From NCBI GenBank assembly GCA_041390365.1, contig JAWKQB010000003.1, forward strand, positions 434,001-498,000: a DNA stretch of 64,000 nucleotides. The letters are read 5' to 3'. This document shows, one piece after another, positions 34,802 through 43,395 of this stretch; position 1 is the first letter of the stretch; each line of letters opens with the position of its first letter. Origin of the DNA: Syntrophotaleaceae bacterium (lineage in GTDB: Bacteria > Desulfobacterota > Desulfuromonadia > Desulfuromonadales > Syntrophotaleaceae). The notes beneath the pieces were generated by a model. That model saw only the letters and a program-made list of their open reading frames with translations. It searched no databases and had not been told where the DNA came from. The translations under genes were made by a program, and so were the position numbers.

Positions 34802-35487
34802 GGCATGACCTCTTGGAGGAAAACGTCCTCCGACAGGGTGCCGTCCCTGAGGGTGATGATCCGCGTGCCGTAGGCCGCCGCCTTGGGATCATGGGTGACC
34901 ATCACGATGGTCTGCCCCTTTTCGTTGAGTTTTGCCAGGAGCAGGAAGATTTCCTCGCTGGTGTGAGAGTCCAGGTTGCCGGTCGGCTCGTCGGCCAGCA
35001 GCACCGCGGGTTCGGTGATGAGGGCGCGGGCGATGGCCACCCGCTGCATCTCCCCGCCCGAAAGCTGTTCCGGTCGATGCTCCATGCGTCCTCCCAGTCC
35101 GACCTGTTCCAGGAGACTGGCCGCCTTGTCCTTGACCCGAGAAAAAGGGATCCCTTCCAGAAGAAGCGGCAGGCTGACATTCTCGATGGCGGTCAGGATC
35201 GGCAGGAGGTTGAAAAACTGGAAGATGAATCCGACCCGCCGGCGCCGGATGAGGGTGAGTTCGTCGTCGGAGATGCCGTGCAGGGGCCGGTTGTCGATAA
35301 AAACCTCTCCCTTTGTCGGCTGATCCAGCCCGCCGATGAGGTTCAGGAGGGTGCTCTTGCCCGATCCGCTCGGCCCCATGATGGACAGGAATTCCCCCGC
35401 TTCGATCCTGAAGGAAACATCCCGCAGCGCATGAACTTCCTTTGCTCCCTGATGATAGGTTTTCCCGGCATTCACGACTTCAATCAT
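34798..35487 (-). CDS. ABC transporter ATP-binding protein, LolD-type
   Basis: A 229-residue ATPase with Walker A GPSGSGKSTLLN, signature LSGGEMQRVAIARAL, Walker B VLLADEPTGNLD and H-loop VMVTHDPKAA. The QFFNLLPILTAIENV Q-loop region and lack of a C-terminal extension are typical of the LolD/MacB/FtsE group. GGGAGAG precedes the start. It powers the permease encoded directly downstream (4-base overlap). Confidence 0.93.
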   Translation of the reverse strand: MIEVVNAGKTYHQGAKEVHALRDVSFRIEAGEFLSIMGPSGSGKSTLLNLIGGLDQPTKGEVFIDNRPLHGISDDELTLIRRRRVGFIFQFFNLLPILTAIENVSLPLLLEGIPFSRVKDKAASLLEQVGLGGRMEHRPEQLSGGEMQRVAIARALITEPAVLLADEPTGNLDSHTSEEIFLLLAKLNEKGQTIVMVTHDPKAAAYGTRIITLRDGTLSEDVFLQEVMP

Positions 35488-35547
35488 AGGTTCTCTCCCA
35501 ACCTTCTATGCGTTTACAAATACATGCAGTTCACAGCCTCACACCCC

Positions 35548-36096
35548 TCACTCCTCACTCCTCACGTCCTTTTTAATCTTCGAGGCGCACAAATCCAGCC
35601 ACTTGATATCGGCCTCCGCATGGAACAGCCCCGCGTCCATAAGCAACTCGGTTGTGAGCATATCGGGATTCCCCGGTTTTTTCTTCAGGGCGACCTTTCG
35701 CTGCGTGAGGCGGGTCATCTGTTTGAGATAGAGGGCTTTCTGTTTTTCTATCAATTCCAGAATGGATGCCGGGTCGCGCTTGTCCATGAAGACGAGCTTG
35801 ATGAAGAATTCATCGCGCAGCGCCCGCACCTTGCTGACCGGAGTGGAGAGCCATTCGAGCAACTCCTCCCTGCCTTTTCGGGTAATGCTGTAGATTTTCC
35901 TGTCCGGACGCCTGTCCTGCGCCTGACGGTCATGGGTTACAAGGTCTTCCTTCTCGAGGCGGTCGAGGGTTGTGTAAATCTGGCCGTAGTTCAGGCTCCA
36001 GAATTCCCCGATTTTCTCGTCGAAAGAGCTTTTCAGTTCGTAACCGTGCAGGTCTTTCTCGGCCAGGATGCCGAGCATCGCATATTTGACTGACAT
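35548..36096 (-). CDS. PadR-family transcriptional regulator
   Basis: A 182-residue winged-helix regulator. The N-terminal 80 residues hold the DNA-binding domain (MLGILAEKDLHGYELKSSF, then LNYGQIYTTLDRLEKEDLV and the wing KIYSITRKGREEL). The C-terminal 90 residues form the PadR dimerisation helices (Vir_act_alpha_C). PadR proteins repress nearby genes until a ligand, often a phenolic compound or drug, releases them. It is first in the minus-strand run and lies 60 bases upstream of the ATPase, so it probably controls the transporter and itself. GGAGAAGG precedes the start. Palindromes upstream are possible operators. Confidence 0.92.
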   Translation of the reverse strand: MSVKYAMLGILAEKDLHGYELKSSFDEKIGEFWSLNYGQIYTTLDRLEKEDLVTHDRQAQDRRPDRKIYSITRKGREELLEWLSTPVSKVRALRDEFFIKLVFMDKRDPASILELIEKQKALYLKQMTRLTQRKVALKKKPGNPDMLTTELLMDAGLFHAEADIKWLDLCASKIKKDVRSEE

Positions 36097-36123
36097 ACGC
36101 CTTCTCCTTTAGATAAAAGTATA

Positions 36124-36152
36124 TATAAAATGTTTTATAGGATGTCAACATC
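36124..36152. promoter_or_regulatory. Two adjacent palindromes upstream of padR, candidate operators
   Basis: TATAAAA-TG-TTTTATA (36124-36139) and GATGT-CA-ACATC (36141-36152) are perfect inverted repeats lying 28-56 bases upstream of the PadR start. The second contains the ATGT/ACAT half-sites found in many PadR operators, although with a shorter spacer than the usual eight bases. Autoregulation is an inference from position. Confidence 0.45.
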
Positions 36153-36381
36153 TTCTTGATCGCTTTCACAGTCATTGGGGAATCGGGTGAGCTATGGAAG
36201 TAAATCTCCTGGGAACAGCTGCGTCCTGCCGTAGAGGGGAATTTTTCTGGAGCGTTAATTGCAAAAACACTGATAGAGAACAGTATTTCCGGGGGGATCC
36301 GGTTATAAACATGACTCCCGGCAGTTGGGATAAAAATACCCCTAAGTGGGTTTCTTTTTTCAAGAAGTGGAATTCAACAAA

Positions 36382-38121
36382 ATGCCATTGGGGAAACACT
36401 TTGTAAAATTCAGGGCTTTCATAATCATTCTTGTTTTGTGGGGATTGCCGTGTCTGGCTGAAGGAGCCCGGAAGGAAAGAATCCTGGTTTTACACTCTTA
36501 CCACCAGGGACTGGAGTGGACCGACAGCATCACAGAAGGTATTCAGGCTATTTTCAAGCCTTTCGATAGGAACTATGAAATTTATTATGAATATCTTGAT
36601 GCAAAAAGAAATGTCGGGGATGACTATGACAAAAAGTTGACAGAGCTTTTTTCTGCAAAAATGAAGAATGTTCAATTTAAGGCAGTGATTATCTCTGACA
36701 ACAATGCGCTTACTTTTATAAAAAAGAATTATGGTTTACTGAAAGGAGGTCCACCGCTCATCTTTTGTGGCATCAATCATTTTCAGCCCGACCTCATCGA
36801 TACCCTGCCGTTGGTGACGGGAGTTACCGAGGAAACGGATATTGCCGGGAACCTCGAACTGATGCTGCGGCTGCATCCGGAGCGAAAACGGATCGTGGTG
36901 ATCCTGGACGGCACCCCGACCGGAAAGGCTTTAAAAAACTCCCTGAATGAAGCAGTCGCAAAGTTTCATGATCGTGCCCAGGTCGAACTTCTGCATGACT
37001 TCACCCTGGAAGAAGCGGCCTCTTATACGGCCGCTTTGGGGCCCGAGGACATGATCTTCCTTCTCACCTTCAATCGAGATCGCAATGATAATTATATTTC
37101 CTATGCTGAAGGATTAGCCCTGTTGGCAGAGGCGTCAAAGGTGCCGATTTACGGTCCCTGGGATTTCTATCTCGGTAGAGGCATCGTTGGGGGCTTGATA
37201 ACTCCGGGATTTGAACAGGGGAAAATCGCCGCGCAACTGGCGCTGCGCGTTCTGAAAGGGGAAAATCCGCACAATATAGCGATCGTCTCCGGCACAAGCA
37301 GTCGTCCACTGTTCGATTACAATCAGCTGCAGGCCTTTCGCATCGACACCCGCAAGTTGCCGAAAAATGCCCGTATTATAAACAGTCCTCCCGGTTTTTA
37401 TGAAAAGTACCACAGGGTTGTGCTCGGTTTCTGTCTGGGCGCCGGTCTTCTGCTTGTTCTTTGCTGGTGGCGGCTGCTCCGGGAAAAGCGCGAACGGGAT
37501 CGGTTGGTGCAAATGAATGTCGCCCTCGACAAACTCGTGGAGGAAAAGACCGCTTGCCTGCAGGCAACCAACCAGGTTCTCCAGAAGATCGCCATTACCG
37601 ATGATCTTACCGGGCTTTACAACCGCGGCTTTCTGTTGAAGCAGCTTGCCGCAAAAATCGCTTCGGTTGATCGACAAGGTGGCGATTTGTCGATTATTCT
37701 TATGGATCTGGATTATTTCAAAAGGATCAACGACACTTACGGCCACGATTCCGGTGACAAGGTGTTGGAACAGATCAGTACTATTCTCAGATCATGCCTG
37801 CGGGAAAAAGACCTGGTCGGCCGATATGGGGGGGAGGAATTTCTGGTCATACTTCCGGAGACCGACCTGAAAAAAGGCAAAATAATCGCCCACCGCATCC
37901 GAAAAAGTATCCAGTCCTATCAATGGGAACGGGAAAATTTCAGGACAACCATCAGCGGTGGCCTGGTGCAATATACCGGAGAGTCTATGGAATCCCTGCT
38001 GAAGCGGGCGGATGACCTCCTTTATCAGGCAAAAAATCTGGGGCGAAACCGGATGGAGTGCTGCCTGCTGGAGCCGAGCGAAGGTGGCAATGGCAGCAAA
38101 TCCCTTAAACCCGCCCCTTGA
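36382..38121 (+). CDS. Membrane diguanylate cyclase with ABC-type periplasmic sensor domain
   Basis: A 579-residue c-di-GMP synthase. After a signal-anchor (FRAFIIILVLWGLPCLAEG) a 300-residue periplasmic domain of the ABC-substrate-binding type follows (RILVLHSYHQGLEWTDSITEGI; VVILDGTPTGKALKNSL; FLTFNRDRNDNYIS). A membrane helix at about residues 350-367 leads to a short coiled coil and a GGDEF domain with the active-site motif RYGGEEFLVIL; TDDLTGLYNRGFL and KRADDLLYQAKNLGRN complete it. It should make c-di-GMP in response to a periplasmic solute. The ATG at 36382 is preferred to the GTG at 36346. No RxxD inhibitory site is evident. Confidence 0.9.
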   Translation: MPLGKHFVKFRAFIIILVLWGLPCLAEGARKERILVLHSYHQGLEWTDSITEGIQAIFKPFDRNYEIYYEYLDAKRNVGDDYDKKLTELFSAKMKNVQFKAVIISDNNALTFIKKNYGLLKGGPPLIFCGINHFQPDLIDTLPLVTGVTEETDIAGNLELMLRLHPERKRIVVILDGTPTGKALKNSLNEAVAKFHDRAQVELLHDFTLEEAASYTAALGPEDMIFLLTFNRDRNDNYISYAEGLALLAEASKVPIYGPWDFYLGRGIVGGLITPGFEQGKIAAQLALRVLKGENPHNIAIVSGTSSRPLFDYNQLQAFRIDTRKLPKNARIINSPPGFYEKYHRVVLGFCLGAGLLLVLCWWRLLREKRERDRLVQMNVALDKLVEEKTACLQATNQVLQKIAITDDLTGLYNRGFLLKQLAAKIASVDRQGGDLSIILMDLDYFKRINDTYGHDSGDKVLEQISTILRSCLREKDLVGRYGGEEFLVILPETDLKKGKIIAHRIRKSIQSYQWERENFRTTISGGLVQYTGESMESLLKRADDLLYQAKNLGRNRMECCLLEPSEGGNGSKSLKPAP

Positions 38122-38332
38122 ATGGTGTCACCGTTTCGGCTGCTGGCGATGACACCCATCGCTTTTCAAATACCTGAATGCCTTTCTCGAGTTTGCTTCC
38201 ATCGAGCTTTCCATTGACCTCCAAATCAACCGTGAATCTTATCGCCGATATGTGGAAGAACCTGATGCAGCCAATTGCCAGGTTAGCCTCCCCGTTTTCA
38301 ACCTCCGCCGGTTCTTGATACTCCAGCCAGAC
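38105..38332 (-). pseudogene. Possible gene remnant: 75-codon open frame without a start codon
   Basis: Between the diguanylate cyclase and the amidohydrolase the minus strand has an uninterrupted 75-codon frame (from VWLEYQEPAEVENGEANLAI to FKGRV) bounded by a stop immediately upstream and lacking ATG or GTG near its beginning. The composition is protein-like (alternating hydrophobic/charged residues, a plausible beta-beta-alpha end) and unlike the Arg/Pro-rich shadows elsewhere. The last part loosely recalls an OsmC-like C-terminal half, but I do not recognise it firmly. It may be the 3' remnant of a lost gene, or chance. Confidence 0.25.
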
Positions 38333-38411
38333 CTATACCCCCCCTGCCTTCAAATTCGACTTTGAAAACAGAGAGGGTAGACTGTTTCGTATGCCGACAA
38401 AGGGGGAGGCG

Positions 38412-39815
38412 ATGAAAAAGGGAGAAGGCGCGAGGGCGTGCAAGGGTTCGATCCAACCGTGGCCCACCCGCATCCGCCCGGAAGGTGCCGCAGGGGAGAT
38501 GCAAACGCCCCGAATGCGCAAGGTCGAAGCCCATCTGCATAACCTTGCCGACTGTTGCGGGCCGCCCCTGGGGATGGATCGCCGGCAATTCCTGCGCAGC
38601 AGTTGCGGTCTGGCAGCGGCATTCCTGTCCATGAATGCCGTGTTCGGGCCGCTGTTCGACGTGAGTCCGGCGGAAGCAGCCGATCCGCAATCAGCCGAGG
38701 AACGATCCCGGGCCCTGGCCGGGCAGCTCGTCATCGATGTACAGACCCATTTTGTTTATCCGGAATACCCTTCGCGGGGCCTGCTCGGTCTGCGCGAACT
38801 TGCCAAACGCTGGAATCCGGAAATTCAGGGGCGCCAGACCCTGGAAAAAATCCAGTACGACAATTTTTACCGGGAAGTCTTCCTGAACAGCGACACGGCC
38901 CTGGCGGTGCTGAGCAGCGCCCCGGCCGACGACCCGCAGCGCTACTTTCTTCACAACGAGGACCTGATCCGGGCGCGAGATCGGGTCGAAAAGCAGGCCG
39001 GCAGCCGGCGTCTCAACGTCCATGCCCTGTTCACTCCCGGACGCCCCGGGTGGATGGAGGATTTGGAGCGGGCCATCGCCATGAAACCCGACGCCTGGAA
39101 AGGCTACACCGTCGGCATGCCCTCCGGCGAATCCCGCTGGCCATGGCGCATGGATGACGAAAAGCTCGTGTACCCGGCCTATGAAAAAATGGTCGAGGCG
39201 GGCATCACCACGGTCTGCGTTCATAAAGGATTATTGCCTTCCAATTACCGGCAGCGCATGGCGAGTACCTGGCGCTACGGAGGTGTGGACGACGTGCCCA
39301 AAGCCGCGAAGGACTGGCCGCAGCTGCGCTTTCTCATCTACCACTCCGCCATCCGCCGGGGCGGCATACCGACCGGCGAAGAGCTGCAAACCTTCGAGGA
39401 AACGGGAGAGATACCCTGGGTGAGCGACCTGGCAAGAATTCCGGAACGGCACGGCGTGAACAACGTCTACGCGGAACTGGGCTCGGTGTTCGCTGTCACC
39501 TGCGTCAGCGCTCCGCGCTACTGTGCGGGCATCCTCGGCACGCTGATCAAGGGGATGGGCGCGGACAGGGTGCTCTGGGGGACGGATTCCGTCTGGTATG
39601 GCTCCCCCCAATGGCAGATCGAGGCCCTGCGCCGCCTGGAAATTCCGGAAAATCTCCAGAAAAAATTCGGATTTCGCCCCCTCGGCTCGGCCGTCGGCGA
39701 GCTGAAAAACCGCATTTTCGCCGACAACGCCCGGCAGGTGTATACCTTCGATAAGGCAGCCCTGAAGTCGGACAAGCTGGCTCACGCGAAAAGCGCCGCA
39801 GCGGCGACTCCCTGA
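38412..39815 (+). CDS. Tat-exported amidohydrolase-family protein
   Basis: A 467-residue TIM-barrel hydrolase (amidohydrolase_2, ACMSD-like). The twin-arginine-like signal MDRRQFLRSSCGLAAAF occurs about 55 residues after the start, an unusually late position; translation from the methionine preceding DRRQF would make it conventional. Metal-site landmarks are IDVQTHFVYP (the first His of the family's HxH is Gln here), CVHKGLLP, LIYHSAIR and LWGTDSVWYG. The missing first His may reduce metal binding, although homologues with QTH may be functional. The ATG at 38412 follows an ideal GGGGGAGG site. Substrate unknown. It stands alone between a cyclase and a glycosyltransferase. Confidence 0.8.
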   Translation: MKKGEGARACKGSIQPWPTRIRPEGAAGEMQTPRMRKVEAHLHNLADCCGPPLGMDRRQFLRSSCGLAAAFLSMNAVFGPLFDVSPAEAADPQSAEERSRALAGQLVIDVQTHFVYPEYPSRGLLGLRELAKRWNPEIQGRQTLEKIQYDNFYREVFLNSDTALAVLSSAPADDPQRYFLHNEDLIRARDRVEKQAGSRRLNVHALFTPGRPGWMEDLERAIAMKPDAWKGYTVGMPSGESRWPWRMDDEKLVYPAYEKMVEAGITTVCVHKGLLPSNYRQRMASTWRYGGVDDVPKAAKDWPQLRFLIYHSAIRRGGIPTGEELQTFEETGEIPWVSDLARIPERHGVNNVYAELGSVFAVTCVSAPRYCAGILGTLIKGMGADRVLWGTDSVWYGSPQWQIEALRRLEIPENLQKKFGFRPLGSAVGELKNRIFADNARQVYTFDKAALKSDKLAHAKSAAAATP

Positions 39816-39842
39816 TGAACCATGTCGCCCCTCAATTCGGGG

Positions 39843-40790
39843 CTACCGACTGTCCTTCGGTTGGCAAGAGTTAAGAAAAGCAACGGGATTTTTACGAAGG
39901 TTATGAATGTACCATCGGTGTTTAAGGGAAAAATATTTTTTGTACTTTCCCATCCTCCGGGCATAATGTCGCAAAAGGGGCGCATTCTTTTTCCCGGTGA
40001 GCGCCTCTAAGAGCAACAATTGAAAAATCTTTTCCCTCCTGACCTGTCTAAACTGTGGGTAATTTTCATCAACCCACCCGAAAAATCTGGCAACCTGGAA
40101 ACTTCTTTTATACTTTGCTTCAAAGTCTTCCTTTTTTCCAAAAAAATGATTGCTTTGATGCACACGATAATTCACTAAAGATTCTGCGAGATAAAACTTT
40201 CTCCCGCCCACAATAGAGGCCAGCCAGATGACACAATCATCAGCACGAATGCGCCAGTCTTCCTCCATTGGAATCGGAAATATTTTGTTTGCCAGCGACC
40301 GTCGTATCGAAATAGCTGAAGTTCGTTCCCCGATCCAGGAATGACTGAGATACGTCAAAAAAGCAGTATATCCTAAATCAGTGATTTTATCGGTAAAAGG
40401 TTGAATGATTTGTTTCTGGCTTTGGCCGAATTCTTGAAGTCCACAGTAAATAAAATCACACTCTTTTCTTTCCGAATACAAATCGACTAATTTTTGAATA
40501 TAATTAAGTTTATAAGCATCATCGGAGTCAAGAAAGCAAATAATATCACCGCCTGCAAGTTCAAACCCACGGTTGAAGGAAGAAAGCTGTCCTCCATTTT
40601 CTTTAAAGTAAGTTTTTATTCTATTGTCTTTTTTGGCGAGTCTGCTTATTGTTTCAACTGAATTATCATTGGATCCATCATCAACCACAACTATTTCAAT
40701 ATTATAATAGGATTGATTACAAGCCGAATTTATTGATTCTTCAATAAATTTTCCATAATTATGATTATTGATCAGGATCGAAACAAGCAT
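39843..40790 (-). CDS. Family 2 glycosyltransferase, AT-rich
   Basis: A 315-residue GT-A glycosyltransferase. SILINNHNYGKFIEESINSA opens the Rossmann-like domain, EIVVVDDGSNDNS binds the nucleotide-sugar, GGDIICFLDSDDAY is the DxD region, and a later SWIGERTSAISIRR segment is the acceptor side. It has no membrane helix. The gene is markedly richer in A and T, with many Lys, Asn and Ile codons, than its neighbours, and it stands alone with AT-rich flanks, suggesting acquisition from elsewhere. The sugar donor and acceptor are unknown. Confidence 0.9.
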   Translation of the reverse strand: MLVSILINNHNYGKFIEESINSACNQSYYNIEIVVVDDGSNDNSVETISRLAKKDNRIKTYFKENGGQLSSFNRGFELAGGDIICFLDSDDAYKLNYIQKLVDLYSERKECDFIYCGLQEFGQSQKQIIQPFTDKITDLGYTAFLTYLSHSWIGERTSAISIRRSLANKIFPIPMEEDWRIRADDCVIWLASIVGGRKFYLAESLVNYRVHQSNHFFGKKEDFEAKYKRSFQVARFFGWVDENYPQFRQVRREKIFQLLLLEALTGKKNAPLLRHYARRMGKYKKYFSLKHRWYIHNLRKNPVAFLNSCQPKDSR

Positions 40791-41041
40791 GGAACCAACC
40801 CATCCTCCTTATTATAATAGCCTTTCCATTCCCATAGAAGTTTTTATCGGGTAAGAATGTTCTTTGAAAAGTTTTTTAAGGGTACAACTCACTTATAAAA
40901 TCTGTCAAAACAAAAAATGCGGTAAGAGCCAAATTATTTCGGGGCATTTTCCTGGTGGGGGAAGAGTAATTTTTTACCCGTAAGGGAAGGACCAAAAGGT
41001 ATTGCAAAGAGTCTGGACATGATTTGGAACATGTTGAGAGG

Positions 41042-42424
41042 TCAGCTTTCCTCGACAACTTTACGCAAGGCTCTGACCATTTCGCCTTTCATCCGACTAT
41101 GATAAAGCTCCTCACGGATGCGGGAGCTGTTCGCCAGCATTATCATCAATGCGTTTCTAAACCGTATGCGCCAAATGCGATGCGGAAAATCGTACACTCC
41201 GTGGTTTTTGAAATAGCGATGATCGGCCACAAAGGGAAAGCGCAGCCGACCCCAGATCTCGTCACGCAGCAATTTGGTGCCGGCGAGGCCGAGAAAGGTT
41301 TGGGGCCTGCGATAGTGCTGGGCGCTACTGGTAACGAGGCAATGGGACAACAGGTCGAGCTGGCCGTCGAGGGCGGCCGAATCATGGCATTCGTCACTCA
41401 CTATCGCCACCAGATTGGCCTTTGCCCACTCGCAGTACGCTTCAAGGATCTCACGCAGATGAGGGTTGCGGCTCAGCTGACCGGCAACGAGGATGCCAAC
41501 CTGCTTGTCGATGATGCTTGGAGTATGGCCCAGGAAAAAGGTCCGGTCGAAAAAGGTCTTCCAGCGGGCCGAGAGGTATCGGTCACGGATGTCGCCGGCA
41601 TAGATGAGGATATCGGCAGCCATCACCCGCTGCCGGTAAAAGGAGATGAAGTCGTCCCGCTCCTCGAGCGGGCAGCTGTTGTCGTAACCGCACTGGATGC
41701 AGCCTAGACAACTGGTTTCGATATGCAGCTCACGGAGATTGACGGTTTCCGCCTTGCCGCCGAAACAGATTTGCAGCCGCCTGACCATCCGAGCCTGGTT
41801 ACCGTCCGGTTCCTCAAGGTCACAGATGATGAGAACCTTTTTACCGCCGGGATCCACAGTCGCTGCGACCGGCCCCGGATCATAGGGGCCAGATTCTGCG
41901 GACACAGGTTGGGCCTGATGGAAGGTCGGCCGACCTTGCTCTGTAATCTGCAAGGCGTTGTCGGCGAACTGCAGCAGCATGCGACGCTTTTCGGCGTCGA
42001 GCAGATCCTGCATGTCGGCTGAAAAGGCATCGATAAAACGCATCCCCAGGTCGTGGCAGACGGCGCGGATATATTGCAGGGCGGTGTGGTCGTAGAAATG
42101 GACCGAGGTAGCGATGGCCAGGGCATATTTACCGGCAAAAGCGGACGCAGCCTGACGCTCCCAGATCAGCTCTATAAAGCGTTTATAGTGAGCATGGACC
42201 ATCAGGTAGTAGAGGGGAAAGCTCCAGATGATCAGGTCGGAATTTTTGATACGGTCGATAACGGCGGCAAATTGACATGGGTCCTGTTCGATGCTTTTCA
42301 GGTCGCGGGCGATATGATGGTAGGTGAATTTGTGTTGCGGATTTTTCTTTTCGAAGTAGCGAACGTATTGCAGTGTGATGCTCTGTTCGCCCTTGGGACT
42401 GCCGCTCAGCACTACAACATTCAT
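41042..42424 (-). CDS. Double flavodoxin-domain NAD(P)H oxidoreductase
   Basis: A 460-residue protein of two fused flavodoxin-like domains. The first, residues 1-190, begins MNVVVLSGSPKGEQSITLQY (FMN phosphate loop) with the IIWSFPLYYLMVHAHYKRFIE quinone-reductase-type segment. The second, about 200-400, begins KKVLIICDLEEPDGNQARM and carries ETSCLGCIQCGYDNSCP, the cysteine cluster of iron-sulfur-flavoprotein or NADPH-FMN reductase relatives, then ILIYAGDIRDRYLSARWKTFFDR. Its loop at the start of domain two differs from a standard FMN loop, so one flavin site may be degenerate. It is divergent from the KefF/KefC pair. The start at 42424 is well placed, but the ribosome site is weak. Confidence 0.8.
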   Translation of the reverse strand: MNVVVLSGSPKGEQSITLQYVRYFEKKNPQHKFTYHHIARDLKSIEQDPCQFAAVIDRIKNSDLIIWSFPLYYLMVHAHYKRFIELIWERQAASAFAGKYALAIATSVHFYDHTALQYIRAVCHDLGMRFIDAFSADMQDLLDAEKRRMLLQFADNALQITEQGRPTFHQAQPVSAESGPYDPGPVAATVDPGGKKVLIICDLEEPDGNQARMVRRLQICFGGKAETVNLRELHIETSCLGCIQCGYDNSCPLEERDDFISFYRQRVMAADILIYAGDIRDRYLSARWKTFFDRTFFLGHTPSIIDKQVGILVAGQLSRNPHLREILEAYCEWAKANLVAIVSDECHDSAALDGQLDLLSHCLVTSSAQHYRRPQTFLGLAGTKLLRDEIWGRLRFPFVADHRYFKNHGVYDFPHRIWRIRFRNALMIMLANSSRIREELYHSRMKGEMVRALRKVVEES

Positions 42425-42786
42425 TGCTTGTTTCTCTATTAAAGTGATAAGGAAGTTTTTTATGAAGGAAGCCAAAAGAGGCTTTGACTTCAACTGGTCG
42501 GTACATGATGAGAAAAGATATGAGGAGTATACTATTTTTTTCCGGAATCGCCCGGGAATTCTAAGCTTGGGGACAAGATCAGGTAAAAATAATGTGAGGT
42601 GTGCCGGTGTCCGTCTCCGCGCAATCCCCTTGATGCGTATCCCATAAAAGGCCGATTCGCATACGACGGCCGCGTCGAAATCGAAGGCATAACGAAACCC
42701 GGGAGGGACAAGGGATAGCGCTTGACCTTTGGTCGCTGGTGCCATAGGTTGGGATTATTTTTCCTTTGGGTGTTCAGGAGCACAGC
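42425..42786. other. Divergent intergenic region without a supported gene
   Basis: About 360 bases between the double-flavodoxin gene and the kefF-like gene. It should contain both promoters. Short open frames are present on both strands, but none has a plausible ribosome site and protein-like composition. No clear palindrome was seen. Confidence 0.5.
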
Positions 42787-43395
42787 ATGAAGAACATACT
42801 GATTCTGTTCGCACATCCGCGCTTTGAAAAGTCCCGGGCCAACAAGGCGCTGCTTGGCGCTCTTCACGGTCAGGACGGCATTACGGTGCATGATCTTTAT
42901 GAGCTGTATCCAGATTTCAACGTCGACATTGCGCGAGAGCAGGACCTGCTGCTGGCGCACCAAATCATCATCTGGCATTACCCCTTGTTCCTGTATGGGG
43001 CACCCGCCATGGTCAAACAGTGGATGGACCTTGTGCTGGAGCATGGCTGGGCTCACGGTGCGGGGGTAACAACCCTCGAGGACAAACAGTTATTCGTCAC
43101 CATCACCAGTGGCGGCACACGGGAAAGCTACTCCCACAGCGGATTCAATCGGCACACAATGTCTGAGCTGCTGTTCCCGCTCAGGCAGGCGACCCGCCTC
43201 TGCCGGATGACATGGCTTCCCCCCTTCGCGGTGCAGGGAACCTACCGTCTGACAGACGACATGCTGGCGAACTACGGCAGCATGTACCGTCAGGTGCTGT
43301 TGGAGCTGGCACGGTCCCCTTCTCTGGAATCGGTCTGGCGCTACGATTTCCTCAATGACTGGATTGCGGACATGAACGGAAAGGAGCAGCCATGA
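42787..43395 (+). CDS. KefF-type NAD(P)H quinone reductase, ancillary to the K+ efflux protein
   Basis: A 202-residue flavodoxin-fold NADPH:quinone oxidoreductase. MKNILILFAHPRFEKSRANKALL opens the FMN loop; LAHQIIIWHYPLFLYGAPAMVKQWMDLVLEHGWA is the family's conserved central segment and VTITSGGTRESYS follows. In E. coli KefF binds the KefC cytoplasmic domain and raises its activity. Here its stop overlaps the start of the KefC-type gene by ATGA, the arrangement known from enterobacteria. The ATG at 42787 has a TCAGGAGCA site. Confidence 0.9.
   Translation: MKNILILFAHPRFEKSRANKALLGALHGQDGITVHDLYELYPDFNVDIAREQDLLLAHQIIIWHYPLFLYGAPAMVKQWMDLVLEHGWAHGAGVTTLEDKQLFVTITSGGTRESYSHSGFNRHTMSELLFPLRQATRLCRMTWLPPFAVQGTYRLTDDMLANYGSMYRQVLLELARSPSLESVWRYDFLNDWIADMNGKEQP

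Noticed and set aside
36180..36260. Cobalamin or c-di-GMP riboswitch upstream of the diguanylate cyclase
   Set aside because: Partial resemblance to a GGUG-type core, but the required consensus loops are missing in the correct order.
40876..41058. 60-codon minus-strand frame in the AT-rich gap
   Set aside because: No ribosome site, no recognisable features, and AT-rich gaps give such frames by chance.
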